Part shown: positions 29,674-37,390 of the stretch, piece by piece
Layout of the letters: each line of letters starts with the position of its first letter
How positions within the stretch are numbered: the stretch's first letter is position 1
From: Lutibacter citreus
GTDB lineage: Bacteria > Bacteroidota > Bacteroidia > Flavobacteriales > Flavobacteriaceae
Length of the DNA stretch: 64,000 nucleotides
Direction of reading: 5' to 3'
Assembly (NCBI RefSeq): GCF_003260195.1
Contig: NZ_QEIH01000006.1
Location: forward strand, 395,132-459,131
Notes under the pieces: generated by a model
What the model saw: only the letters and a program-made list of their open reading frames with translations
Told to the model about the DNA's origin: nothing
The model's database searches: none
Position numbers and translations under genes: made by a program

Positions 29674-32568
29674 CTATTTTTCATCTTCTTTTTTAATATA
29701 ATAAGTTGATTCGTCTGGTCTAAAAGCTCTATCAAACCATAAAGGTCTTCGTTCTCCATTTGGTCCTGGAGCTGGTCGTGTCATTGCTAACCATTCCTTA
29801 AATATTTTATGTGATTTATTTGTATCTACAAATATATCTCCATAATTTTCGTCTTTTCTTGGTTTTTCAATTCTAACTTTTTGATGCCAGCAATGCATAC
29901 CACTAATTGGATCTGGATGTACCGCATGTGTTATATTTTGGTGCACTCCTCCATCTTTCCAAAAAATTCGTTTCGAATCCTTATCGCTAGATTCAAAAGG
30001 TTTTATACCCGAAATAGTATTCATTTTCCAAGCACCTTTTCCGTCTCCTTCAATTTTTACAGTATTTGTTGCCCAACGATTTCCTATTTTATCTTGTGGT
30101 CTTCGCCAACGCCCAATATGATGCGAACAAGCCACAACACCTGGTTTCATACTTTGTGTAACCCAAACTTTATCAATAAAATAACCAATATCAGTATTCA
30201 TTTTCACTAAATCCCCAGTTTTAAAGCCCCATTTGGCAGCATCATTTGGATGCATCCAAATTGGATTTCTATTTGAAATTTCTACCAACCACTTAGCATT
30301 TCCTGATCGCGTATGAATTAATGTTGGCAATCTAAAGGTTGGAACCAATACATATTCTCCTTTTGATTTATCCAATTTATCATTATGAATATGACTTTTA
30401 ATATACGTTGGTGTTGCATATTCTGGCCATTTCCAATCTACCATGGTTTGTGAATAAAACTCATTTTTTCGAGATGGTGTAGGAAACCCTATACAGGCTT
30501 TTCCTTTTACCATAACACCAATTGGTTTTCCTTCTTTTGAAATGACATTGGTTTTTGAATCAACTTTTGAACCTTCTAATTGTTCTTTTGAAAGTTCTTT
30601 TTCATTTACTTTATATGATTCTCCTTTTTCAATTTCAAAAGCACCATATTTTTGCATATACTGCAATTCTGTTAAGCCTTCTTTTTTTGCTTTTTCAGGT
30701 AAACCTTTTACACGCTCAAAAATGTATTGATAATATTCGTCTATTGTAATTTTTTCTCCTGGTCTGTAAGGCGATTCAAAATGTTTACGAATTCCCATAC
30801 TTCCATCAGGGTCTATTCTCCAAGACAATTCTATAAAAAATTCATCTTCTTCCCATACTTCTCCTGGATTGGTTTCATATGTTAACTTAACAGGCTTACC
30901 GTTTCTTCTAGCTGCTTCGCGTAAAACTGGTTGACGGAAAGCAACCCAAGTTCCTCCATGTGTAGCATAACTATTTAAATCATGTCTCTCCGAAGCTAAA
31001 CCCATTGGTAAAACAAAATCGGCATAAAAAGCAGTTTCGTTCCAAGTTGGTGTTAATGCAGCATGCAAGCCAAATTTAGATTCATCGGCATACATTTCCA
31101 TCCAAGTAAATCCATCAGGATAAGTCCAAACTGGATTAAACACTCGTGAAAAATAAACATCCATTTTACCTCTTCCTTCTTTTAAGAAATGTGGCAGTAA
31201 TTGACTCATTTCAAAAAACGATAATGGATATTCTTTTGGAAAATGTAATTCATTCCATTTTTTTTGTGGTTTTGGCGGATTTGGTTGTGTAGGTTTAAAT
31301 TTATTCCAACTATTTGGAGATGTACCTCCTTTTGCTCCAACTGCACCAGTTAGTACAGTTAAAAAATGTAAACATCTAGCAACTGCCCAACCACCAAGGT
31401 TTGAAGCTCCAGCTGCACGCCAGTTATGGGATGCAAATCGTTCTCCAGCTTCACCAATTTTCACAGCAATTTCTTTGATCATTTCTGCTTTTACACCTGA
31501 TTCTTCTTCCGCATATTCAGGTGTAAACTCTTTGTATTCATCAATCATCGCAGCAATATAATTCTCAAAAGTTATATCTTTATCTGAATGTCTTGCTTGT
31601 AAATACTCTTGCCAATTAGTCCAGTTTTCTAAATAATCTCTATTGTACAATCCTTCTTGTAAAATTATTAAAGCCATTGCCAATAAAACCGCAGCTTCAG
31701 TTCCTGGGTATGAAGGCAACCAATAATCAGACATACTTGCTGTATTAGACAAACGAGGATCCATAGTTGCTAATTTGGCTCCTTTCATTTTTCCTTCAAT
31801 AATACGTTGTGCATGTGGATTAAAATAATGGCCAGACTCTAAATGTGCAGATACTAACAAGATAAACTTAGCCTCTGCGTGATCTGGTGATGGCCGGTTG
31901 TAACCATACCATAGATTATAACCAAAACGAGCTCCAGAAGAACAAATATTGGTATGTGAATTATGACCATCAATTCCCCAACCTTGTAATATCCAGTTCA
32001 TAAATTTTTCTTTCCCTGGTCTTCCTACATGATATGCAATTTCATTGTGTCTATCTTCTAAAATAGCTTTTCTTATTCTGTTTGCAATAGTATCTAAAAC
32101 TTCATCCCAAGAAACACGTTCCCATTCCCCATCACCACGTTTTCCTTTTCGTTTTAAAGGAAATAATATTCTATCAGGATCTGTAATTTGATTGATTGAA
32201 GCAGGACCTTTTGCGCAATTTCTACCTCTACTTCCTGGATGGTATGGATTCCCTTCAAATTTTTTAACTTCTTGAGTTTCCTTATCTATAAAAGCTGTTA
32301 AACCACAAGCACTTTCACAATTAAAGCAAGTTGTAGGTATTATTTGATAGGTTTTCTTTTCCTTTTTAGGCCAAACTTTCGGGTTGTATTCCACCCAATT
32401 ATCCCACTTTTCTGGTGGAGGAAAGTTTTCATACATTTTGGCCACCTCTTCATCTGAAAAATGACGCATATCGCTGTCAAATTTTTGATACCCTTCTTTA
32501 TGAAGATCTGGAATTAAACCTAATTTCTCTGCAATATTTTCGATAAATGATGGTTTTTTATATCCCAT
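29674..32568 (-). CDS. Molybdopterin oxidoreductase catalytic subunit, DMSO-reductase family, cytoplasmic type
   Basis: The 964-residue protein has the family layout. An N-terminal [4Fe-4S] motif uses C81, C84, C88 and C118 (TTCFNCESACGL, NCAKG). The bis-MGD-binding domains follow, with a probable Mo-ligand cysteine C209 (SHTNICSSGARFG). The C-terminal cap domain has HPNDAAKWGFKTGD, as seen in molybdopterin-dinucleotide-binding domains. No twin-arginine signal precedes the cluster, so it should stay in the cytoplasm, unlike PsrA or DmsA. The architecture fits SoeA-like sulfite dehydrogenases or polysulfide/thiosulfate-type enzymes. The substrate is inferred only from linked sulfur transporters. 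Its partner is the FeS-NrfD fusion 86 bases upstream. The ATG is at 32568. Confidence 0.85.
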   Translation of the reverse strand: MGYKKPSFIENIAEKLGLIPDLHKEGYQKFDSDMRHFSDEEVAKMYENFPPPEKWDNWVEYNPKVWPKKEKKTYQIIPTTCFNCESACGLTAFIDKETQEVKKFEGNPYHPGSRGRNCAKGPASINQITDPDRILFPLKRKGKRGDGEWERVSWDEVLDTIANRIRKAILEDRHNEIAYHVGRPGKEKFMNWILQGWGIDGHNSHTNICSSGARFGYNLWYGYNRPSPDHAEAKFILLVSAHLESGHYFNPHAQRIIEGKMKGAKLATMDPRLSNTASMSDYWLPSYPGTEAAVLLAMALIILQEGLYNRDYLENWTNWQEYLQARHSDKDITFENYIAAMIDEYKEFTPEYAEEESGVKAEMIKEIAVKIGEAGERFASHNWRAAGASNLGGWAVARCLHFLTVLTGAVGAKGGTSPNSWNKFKPTQPNPPKPQKKWNELHFPKEYPLSFFEMSQLLPHFLKEGRGKMDVYFSRVFNPVWTYPDGFTWMEMYADESKFGLHAALTPTWNETAFYADFVLPMGLASERHDLNSYATHGGTWVAFRQPVLREAARRNGKPVKLTYETNPGEVWEEDEFFIELSWRIDPDGSMGIRKHFESPYRPGEKITIDEYYQYIFERVKGLPEKAKKEGLTELQYMQKYGAFEIEKGESYKVNEKELSKEQLEGSKVDSKTNVISKEGKPIGVMVKGKACIGFPTPSRKNEFYSQTMVDWKWPEYATPTYIKSHIHNDKLDKSKGEYVLVPTFRLPTLIHTRSGNAKWLVEISNRNPIWMHPNDAAKWGFKTGDLVKMNTDIGYFIDKVWVTQSMKPGVVACSHHIGRWRRPQDKIGNRWATNTVKIEGDGKGAWKMNTISGIKPFESSDKDSKRIFWKDGGVHQNITHAVHPDPISGMHCWHQKVRIEKPRKDENYGDIFVDTNKSHKIFKEWLAMTRPAPGPNGERRPLWFDRAFRPDESTYYIKKEDEK

Positions 32569-32622
32569 TTTGAAATTTTTTATATTTTTTTATCATACTG
32601 AACATCACAAAATATCTTTTTT

Positions 32623-32650
32623 AGATTCTTCACTTTGTTCAGAATAACAG
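32623..32650. repeat. Copy of a dispersed CATTCTGAAC-type repeat
   Basis: Read on the minus strand this is close to the short dispersed element that runs CATTCTGAACGAAGTGAAG in many bacterial genomes and produces spurious SEQSEES-like peptides. An opposing ACTGAACA arm (32597-32604) allows a hairpin. It sits between the two subunit genes. Confidence 0.6.
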
Positions 32651-32654
32651 TACT

Positions 32655-34271
32655 TTATGCCAAAGGAACTCTTTGTGGTGCTTCTACCCAAATTTTCTCT
32701 GTTGCAATTATCCCTATTAAAACCATTACTGAAGACCCTACTAATAGCGGCATTGAATTTCCTACTAATAAAAATACTAAAGGAATAATGTTTCCAACCA
32801 TAACAGAAATAACCCAAAACATATTTTTATATCTTCCTTTGGTAATCATTTCCACTACTTTTTTTGCTGAAGTAGTTGGGTGCGTAATTGTTAATTCTGT
32901 AATTAAAGTGAATAAATTAACTACCAATGCAATAACCATTGTGTTTTTTAAAATACTCATCCAATTTTCAGTTCCAAAAATTAAAGAAGCTAATACAAAA
33001 ATGGCTGTTCCAGCCATAACACTATGCACTAACATATGTAGAGGTAATGTTGGGCTTTGCCAAAAATCACGTCCTTTTGCTTGAGCAAATAAAAATGCTG
33101 TGTAAACCGCTAATAAAATGGCAAAAAATGCTGTTACCCATAATAATATAGTTTCACCTATTTTAATTTCAAAAAATGTCATTGCTGCCCAAACCGTTAC
33201 TAATAATCCAAAAATTGTAATTGTATAACCTCCTTTAACTAACCAAGAATTCCATTGTGGACGCAATAAAACGTTTAAAAACCGATCTGGTCTATCTAAA
33301 TCCATTACTAAGAATAAACCTGTTAAAGCTAAACCTACTAGTGAAATTCCTGCTGACCATAATTTTGCGGTTGAAGAAACTTCATATCCTAAAACAATAG
33401 CTATAAACGGAATTAAAAATGCTCCAGCCGCAATTGCTTTTGTAAACACATATGCAGAAACTTCCCAACCCCATAAAATACCTTTATCTGGCGTATCGTA
33501 AACTCTACGTGCTTTTCCGGATAAAACATCTATATAATTTGGGTTTTCAGATTCTTTACGTTGATATGCCGCCTCAATTTCATTATCTATTGACATTTGT
33601 AATAAATCAATATCATTATTTGTATGCATCATTTTTTCAGCTGCTTTTGCAAAATGACCAACACCTCTTGCTTGCGAATTCCATAAACCAGGTCCAGATT
33701 TATCCGTTGCTTCAGGAATTAATGAAGAATCATCACCATCAATATAAAATAAGTTTGGATTGGTTCCTTTTTCTGGTTTTCTAACTTTTACAGCTTGCCT
33801 TGCCAATAATTGAGAAATTTCAGTTTCAGGGTTCTCCATATCTCCTGCTATAATTGCATGCTCAGGACAAACAGTTACACAGGCTGGTTCACGCCCAACA
33901 TCTATTCTATGTGCACAATAATTACATTTTGCCGCAGTATTATTATCAGGATCAATGTATAAAGCATCATAAGGACAGGCTTGCATACAGGATTTACATC
34001 CAATACAACGATTGTTGTCAAAATCTACAATACCATCTTCTCGTATATGTAAAGCTTCAACAGGGCAAATCTCCACACAAGGAGCATCAGTACAATGATT
34101 ACAACGCATCACTGAAAATATACGACGGGTATTGGGAAACTCTCCTTTTTCAACTTGTTTTACATATGTTCTGTTTACACCAACGGGAACATCATGTTCA
34201 GATTTACAAGCTGTTGTACAAGCATGGCAACCAATACATTTCCGATTATCAATAATAAAACCGTATTTCAT
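32655..34271 (-). CDS. Fused four-cluster ferredoxin and NrfD/PsrC-like membrane subunit
   Basis: The ATG at 34271 gives 538 residues (a TTG at 34298 is less likely). Residues 1-160 hold four cysteine sets typical of DmsB/PsrB, together binding four [4Fe-4S] clusters: C12-x2-C15-x2-C18-x3-C22, CNHCTDAPCVEIC, CIGCKSCMQAC and CNYCAHR with CVTVC. A 100-residue linker leads to about eight transmembrane helices (about 270-530) with the NrfD-family segment FLVMDLDRPDRF. Normally these are two separate subunits. Here one chain would pass electrons between the molybdenum subunit encoded next and the quinone pool. A palindromic regulator site precedes it at 34324-34339. Confidence 0.87.
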   Translation of the reverse strand: MKYGFIIDNRKCIGCHACTTACKSEHDVPVGVNRTYVKQVEKGEFPNTRRIFSVMRCNHCTDAPCVEICPVEALHIREDGIVDFDNNRCIGCKSCMQACPYDALYIDPDNNTAAKCNYCAHRIDVGREPACVTVCPEHAIIAGDMENPETEISQLLARQAVKVRKPEKGTNPNLFYIDGDDSSLIPEATDKSGPGLWNSQARGVGHFAKAAEKMMHTNNDIDLLQMSIDNEIEAAYQRKESENPNYIDVLSGKARRVYDTPDKGILWGWEVSAYVFTKAIAAGAFLIPFIAIVLGYEVSSTAKLWSAGISLVGLALTGLFLVMDLDRPDRFLNVLLRPQWNSWLVKGGYTITIFGLLVTVWAAMTFFEIKIGETILLWVTAFFAILLAVYTAFLFAQAKGRDFWQSPTLPLHMLVHSVMAGTAIFVLASLIFGTENWMSILKNTMVIALVVNLFTLITELTITHPTTSAKKVVEMITKGRYKNMFWVISVMVGNIIPLVFLLVGNSMPLLVGSSVMVLIGIIATEKIWVEAPQRVPLA

Positions 34272-34295
34272 TTCGAAAAATATTTTGAGTTCTAT

Positions 34296-34339
34296 CAAAG
34301 TTAGGTAATCAAAAAGCTAACTTTGTAACCAACATCACA
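34296..34339 (-). promoter_or_regulatory. Promoter with Crp/Fnr-like site for the molybdoenzyme unit
   Basis: On the minus strand TAACTTTG (34303-34296) matches the Bacteroidota -7 box. No TTTG lies at the -33 position. Instead an imperfect palindrome TGTGATGTTGGTTACA (34339-34324) is centred about 35 bases upstream of the box, where a class II activator would bind. The ATG follows 25 bases downstream. The same layout recurs at 46016-46058. Confidence 0.62.
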
Positions 34340-34412
34340 CAAGTAATTTTTAGGATTTATTTAAAATGAATCTAAATAAAATTGAATTACTTTTACACTA
34401 AACAAATAACCT

Positions 34413-34655
34413 ATGGAAATTCAAGTTTTGTTTTTTGGAATATCAACAGATTTGGTAGGGGAAACTAAAAAAACCTATTCTTTAGAAGAACACGCCTCTG
34501 TTAAAGATTTAAAAAAGTTTCTTCAATCTCATTATGCCAACTTAAATAACTTAAATGATTTTGCAATTGCCGTAAATGAAGAATATGCAAATGATAATTT
34601 ATTATTAAAAGATAATGATATTATTGCTATAATCCCACCTGTTAGCGGCGGATAA
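34413..34655 (+). CDS. moaD: Molybdopterin synthase small subunit MoaD
   Basis: The 80-residue ubiquitin-like protein ends PPVSGG. The terminal Gly-Gly is adenylated by MoeB and then thiocarboxylated to supply sulfur for molybdopterin. The start MEIQVLFFGISTDLVGE and the DNDIIAIIPPVSGG end are textbook MoaD. It is divergent from the FeS-NrfD gene, so the regulator site at 34324-34339 could also serve it: a TTTG at 34322-34325 lies 18 bases from TAATTTTT (34344-34351), one base off the -7 consensus. Its partner moaE is 2.3 kb away on the same strand. Confidence 0.94.
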   Translation: MEIQVLFFGISTDLVGETKKTYSLEEHASVKDLKKFLQSHYANLNNLNDFAIAVNEEYANDNLLLKDNDIIAIIPPVSGG

Positions 34656-34682
34656 TTTTTAGTTTAATAAACTCATACAACT

Positions 34683-35545
34683 ATGGATAAAACAATTATT
34701 CAATACCTTATATTAATTTTTGGAGCATTACTTTTTGCTGTAATTTTAAGTTTTATTTTAAAAAAAATATTAGGCCTAATTATAAAAAAATACTCTGAAA
34801 ACTTAAAAATAATAAAACTAATTTCGCTTTTTTAAAAAACTCTGTTAGTTTTATTATTTTTACGCTAGCAGTTATTTTTATTTTTTACAAAATTCCATAC
34901 CTAAATTCAATAGGAAAAGCTCTATTTGCAGGAGCAGGAGTTATAGCTGTTGTTGTTGGTTTTGCTTCTCAAAAAGCTTTTTCGAACATTATAAGTGGTA
35001 TTTTTATACTTATTTTTAAACCATTTAAAATATCTGATATTATTGAGTTTAATAATGGGCAAAAAGGAGTTGTTGAAGACATTACGCTACGCCACACATT
35101 AATTAAAGATTATGAAAACAGAAGAATTGTAATTCCTAATAGTATTATTAGTGAAGAAACTATTATAAATTGTAATATTCAAGATGAGAAAATTAAAAAA
35201 CATATTATTTTTTCAATAAGTTATGATTCCAATATTGATAAAGCTATTGAAATTATAAAAAAAGAAGCACTTAAACACCCACTTCTAATTGACAATAGAA
35301 GTGAAGAAGAAAAAGAAAATAATGTACCAATTGTAATTGTGCGCGTAGTTGAATTATCTGATTTTTCAATTGATTTAAAAGCGTACGTTTGGTCATCAAA
35401 TAATGATGAAGGATTTTTAATAAAATGTGATTTACTGAAATCGGTAAAAGAAGAATTCGATAAAAATAATATTGAAATACCTTTCCCTTACCGAACTATT
35501 GTTTATAAAAATGATATTAAAAATGAAGAAGAAAAGATTAAATAG
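34683..35545 (+). pseudogene. MscS-family mechanosensitive channel, frameshifted
   Basis: An ATG at 34683 opens a frame with a membrane helix that stops at 34833. The continuation lies in the -1 frame and reads without stop to 35545: SVSFIIFTLAVIFIFYKIPYL, then the pore helix GAGVIAVVVGFASQKAFSNIISGIFI and the beta domain IIEFNNGQKGVVEDITLRHT, all diagnostic of small-conductance channels. The break is in a T6A6 tract (34828-34839); one extra T would restore a single ~288-residue protein. It is either a real inactivating deletion or a homopolymer sequencing error. The end overlaps the corA start by 23 bases. Confidence 0.82.
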
Positions 35546-36578
35546 AAAAAACCAAAATCCTTTAAATTTTATTTTTACTGGTTTTCAATATGAAAAAAAA
35601 GTTGAACTCCAATTATTTGAATATTCTCAAGACTATTGTCTTGAAACACCTAATTTAAAAGCGAATGATTTTAAAAGTTTTTCAAACGAAAATAAACAAT
35701 ATTGGTTAAATGTTCACGGAATTCATGAAGTTGAAACAATTGAAAATATCTGTAAAAAAGTTGGAGTTCATAATTTAGCTATTCAAGATATTTTAGATGT
35801 AAACCAACGTCCTAAATTTCAAGAATATGAAAGTTATTGGTTCTTTTCTATGCAATCTATATTACCTTCAAAAACCGATGAAATAAATTCGGAACAAATT
35901 AGTTTTATACTGGGGAAAAACTATTTAGTTTCATTTCAAGAAAGAAAAGCCGATCATTTTAGCCATATTAGACATAGATTAAGAGAGAAAATAGGAATTT
36001 TACACGAAAGAACTGCCGATTATTTATTGTATTTACTTATTGAATCTATTTTAGATAATTACTTTAAAACAATTGAAACTATTGATTCTGATTCTGAAAA
36101 ATTTAGTCTTATTGATATAAATAATGATCCCTCTCCCGAAATTTTAAGGGAAATTGAGATATTTAAAACCCAAATACATCATCTTAAAAAAACAATAAAC
36201 CCAATAAAAGACTTTATTACAAAAATTGAACGTGAAGATTTTGCCCTAATTGACAAAAGACACATTAAATACTTTTTTGAATTAAAAGATTTATGCTTAA
36301 CTATTATTGATAATTGTGAGAAAATTGAAAACAGATTGGCAAGTAGTATTCAATTATTTTTCTCTGTTCAAGGGCATAGAATGAACCAAGTTATGAAAAC
36401 CTTAACTGTGGTGTCTTCCATTTTTATTCCATTAACTTTTATTGCTGGAATTTACGGAATGAACTTTGTAAATATGCCCGAATTACAATTTAAATGGGGT
36501 TACTACATTGTTTGGACTGTAATAATTGTAATATTTGGTACAATGATATCTTACTTTAAAAGAAAAAATTGGTTTTAA
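35523..36578 (+). CDS. corA: CorA-family magnesium/cobalt transporter
   Basis: The ATG at 35523 gives about 351 residues; the frame is open further left only by overlapping the MscS gene. The cytoplasmic funnel domain covers residues 1-285 and ends in the long stalk helix. Two transmembrane helices follow, with the family-defining YGMNF motif after the first one (FIPLTFIAGIYGMNF), then YYIVWTVIIVIFGTMISYF and a basic tail. CorA forms a homopentamer that admits Mg2+ (or Co2+, Ni2+). It overlaps the frameshifted MscS gene by 23 bases, suggesting a joint operon of ion channels with moaD. Confidence 0.93.
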   Translation: MKKKRLNRKNQNPLNFIFTGFQYEKKVELQLFEYSQDYCLETPNLKANDFKSFSNENKQYWLNVHGIHEVETIENICKKVGVHNLAIQDILDVNQRPKFQEYESYWFFSMQSILPSKTDEINSEQISFILGKNYLVSFQERKADHFSHIRHRLREKIGILHERTADYLLYLLIESILDNYFKTIETIDSDSEKFSLIDINNDPSPEILREIEIFKTQIHHLKKTINPIKDFITKIEREDFALIDKRHIKYFFELKDLCLTIIDNCEKIENRLASSIQLFFSVQGHRMNQVMKTLTVVSSIFIPLTFIAGIYGMNFVNMPELQFKWGYYIVWTVIIVIFGTMISYFKRKNWF

Positions 36579-36591
36579 ATAACTACAAAAA

Positions 36592-36867
36592 TTAATCTCT
36601 CAAGTATTTTTTATCTATATAAAATGTTCCAAAAGGAATTACAGATGCTAGCAAAATAATGATGAAGGTTTTGGGTTTCCAATTTAGCTCGTATTTTAAT
36701 ATAATAGCTAAAACAACATACGTTAAAAACAATAGCCCATGTGGCATTCCCAGAATTTTAACAAATAATTCATTTCCAACCAAATATTTTATAGGTGTTG
36801 CAATAAAAAGTAATAATAAATAAGATATTCCTTCTAATATACTTACAATTCTAAATGTTTTTTTCAT
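36592..36867 (-). CDS. DUF3817-family small membrane protein
   Basis: The 91-residue protein has three hydrophobic helices and the DUF3817 pattern: RIVSILEGISYLLLLFIATPIKY at the start, then GMPHGLLFLTYVVLA and a short basic tail after the last helix. Function is unknown in the family. The gene is convergent with corA (13 bases between stops) and divergent from moaE (72 bases). No link to the molybdenum genes beyond position. Confidence 0.83.
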   Translation of the reverse strand: MKKTFRIVSILEGISYLLLLFIATPIKYLVGNELFVKILGMPHGLLFLTYVVLAIILKYELNWKPKTFIIILLASVIPFGTFYIDKKYLRD

Positions 36868-36939
36868 TATTTCAATAATTTAGTAGTTGCCGCGAAAATA
36901 CATTTTAGATTTCTTAAATTTGTATATATTTAGTTAAAA

Positions 36940-37365
36940 ATGAAAAGTAGAACCTCAATAATAGTAACTTCTGAAATATTAAACTTAAATGAATGTTACA
37001 ATTTTGTGCAAGATGCATCTTGTGGAGGAATTGCATTATTTGTTGGCACCGTTAGAAATGCCACTAAAAATAAAGAAGTTACCTTATTAGATTTCAGTTC
37101 TTATGAGCCAATGGCAATTAAAGAAATGCAAAAAATTGCAAACCTAGCTTTAGAAAAATTCGACATTCATAAAATTGCAATTCACCACGCACTTGGCAAA
37201 CTTAAAATTGGTGAAATCCCTGTAATTATTGCTGTATCTTCTGCACACAGAAAAGCCGCTTTTGAAGCTTGTGAATTTGCTATTGACACCTTAAAAGAAA
37301 CTGTGCCAATCTGGAAAAAAGAACATTTTGAAGATGGTGAGGTTTGGGTGAATGCACATCCTTAA
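36940..37365 (+). CDS. moaE: Molybdopterin synthase catalytic subunit MoaE
   Basis: The 141-residue protein matches MoaE: CGGIALFVGTVRNATK near residue 28, LDFSSYEPMAIKEM, IAIHHALGKLKIGEIPVIIAVSSAHRKAAFEAC, and PIWKKEHFEDGEVWV with the catalytic lysines. With thiocarboxylated MoaD it converts cyclic pyranopterin monophosphate to molybdopterin. The ATG at 36940 fits the family N-terminus. It is transcribed convergently toward the MutS-like gene, with 25 bases between the stops. Confidence 0.95.
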   Translation: MKSRTSIIVTSEILNLNECYNFVQDASCGGIALFVGTVRNATKNKEVTLLDFSSYEPMAIKEMQKIANLALEKFDIHKIAIHHALGKLKIGEIPVIIAVSSAHRKAAFEACEFAIDTLKETVPIWKKEHFEDGEVWVNAHP

Positions 37366-37390
37366 ACTAGCATTCATTTCATAATTCGAG

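Noticed and set aside
32605..32817. Minus-strand ORF ending in SEQSEESKK
   Set aside because: Its tail is the typical false peptide from a dispersed repeat and the rest overlaps the NrfD fusion gene in another frame.
33854..34255. His- and Tyr-rich plus-strand ORF
   Set aside because: Antisense shadow of the cysteine-rich ferredoxin domain.
34818..34839. Programmed -1 frameshift in the MscS gene
   Set aside because: The CTT TTT TAA context is not a good slippery heptamer and no stimulatory structure is evident; an indel in the T6A6 tract is simpler.
35339..35545. Short plus-strand ORF as an independent gene
   Set aside because: It is the C-terminal end of the frameshifted MscS reading frame.
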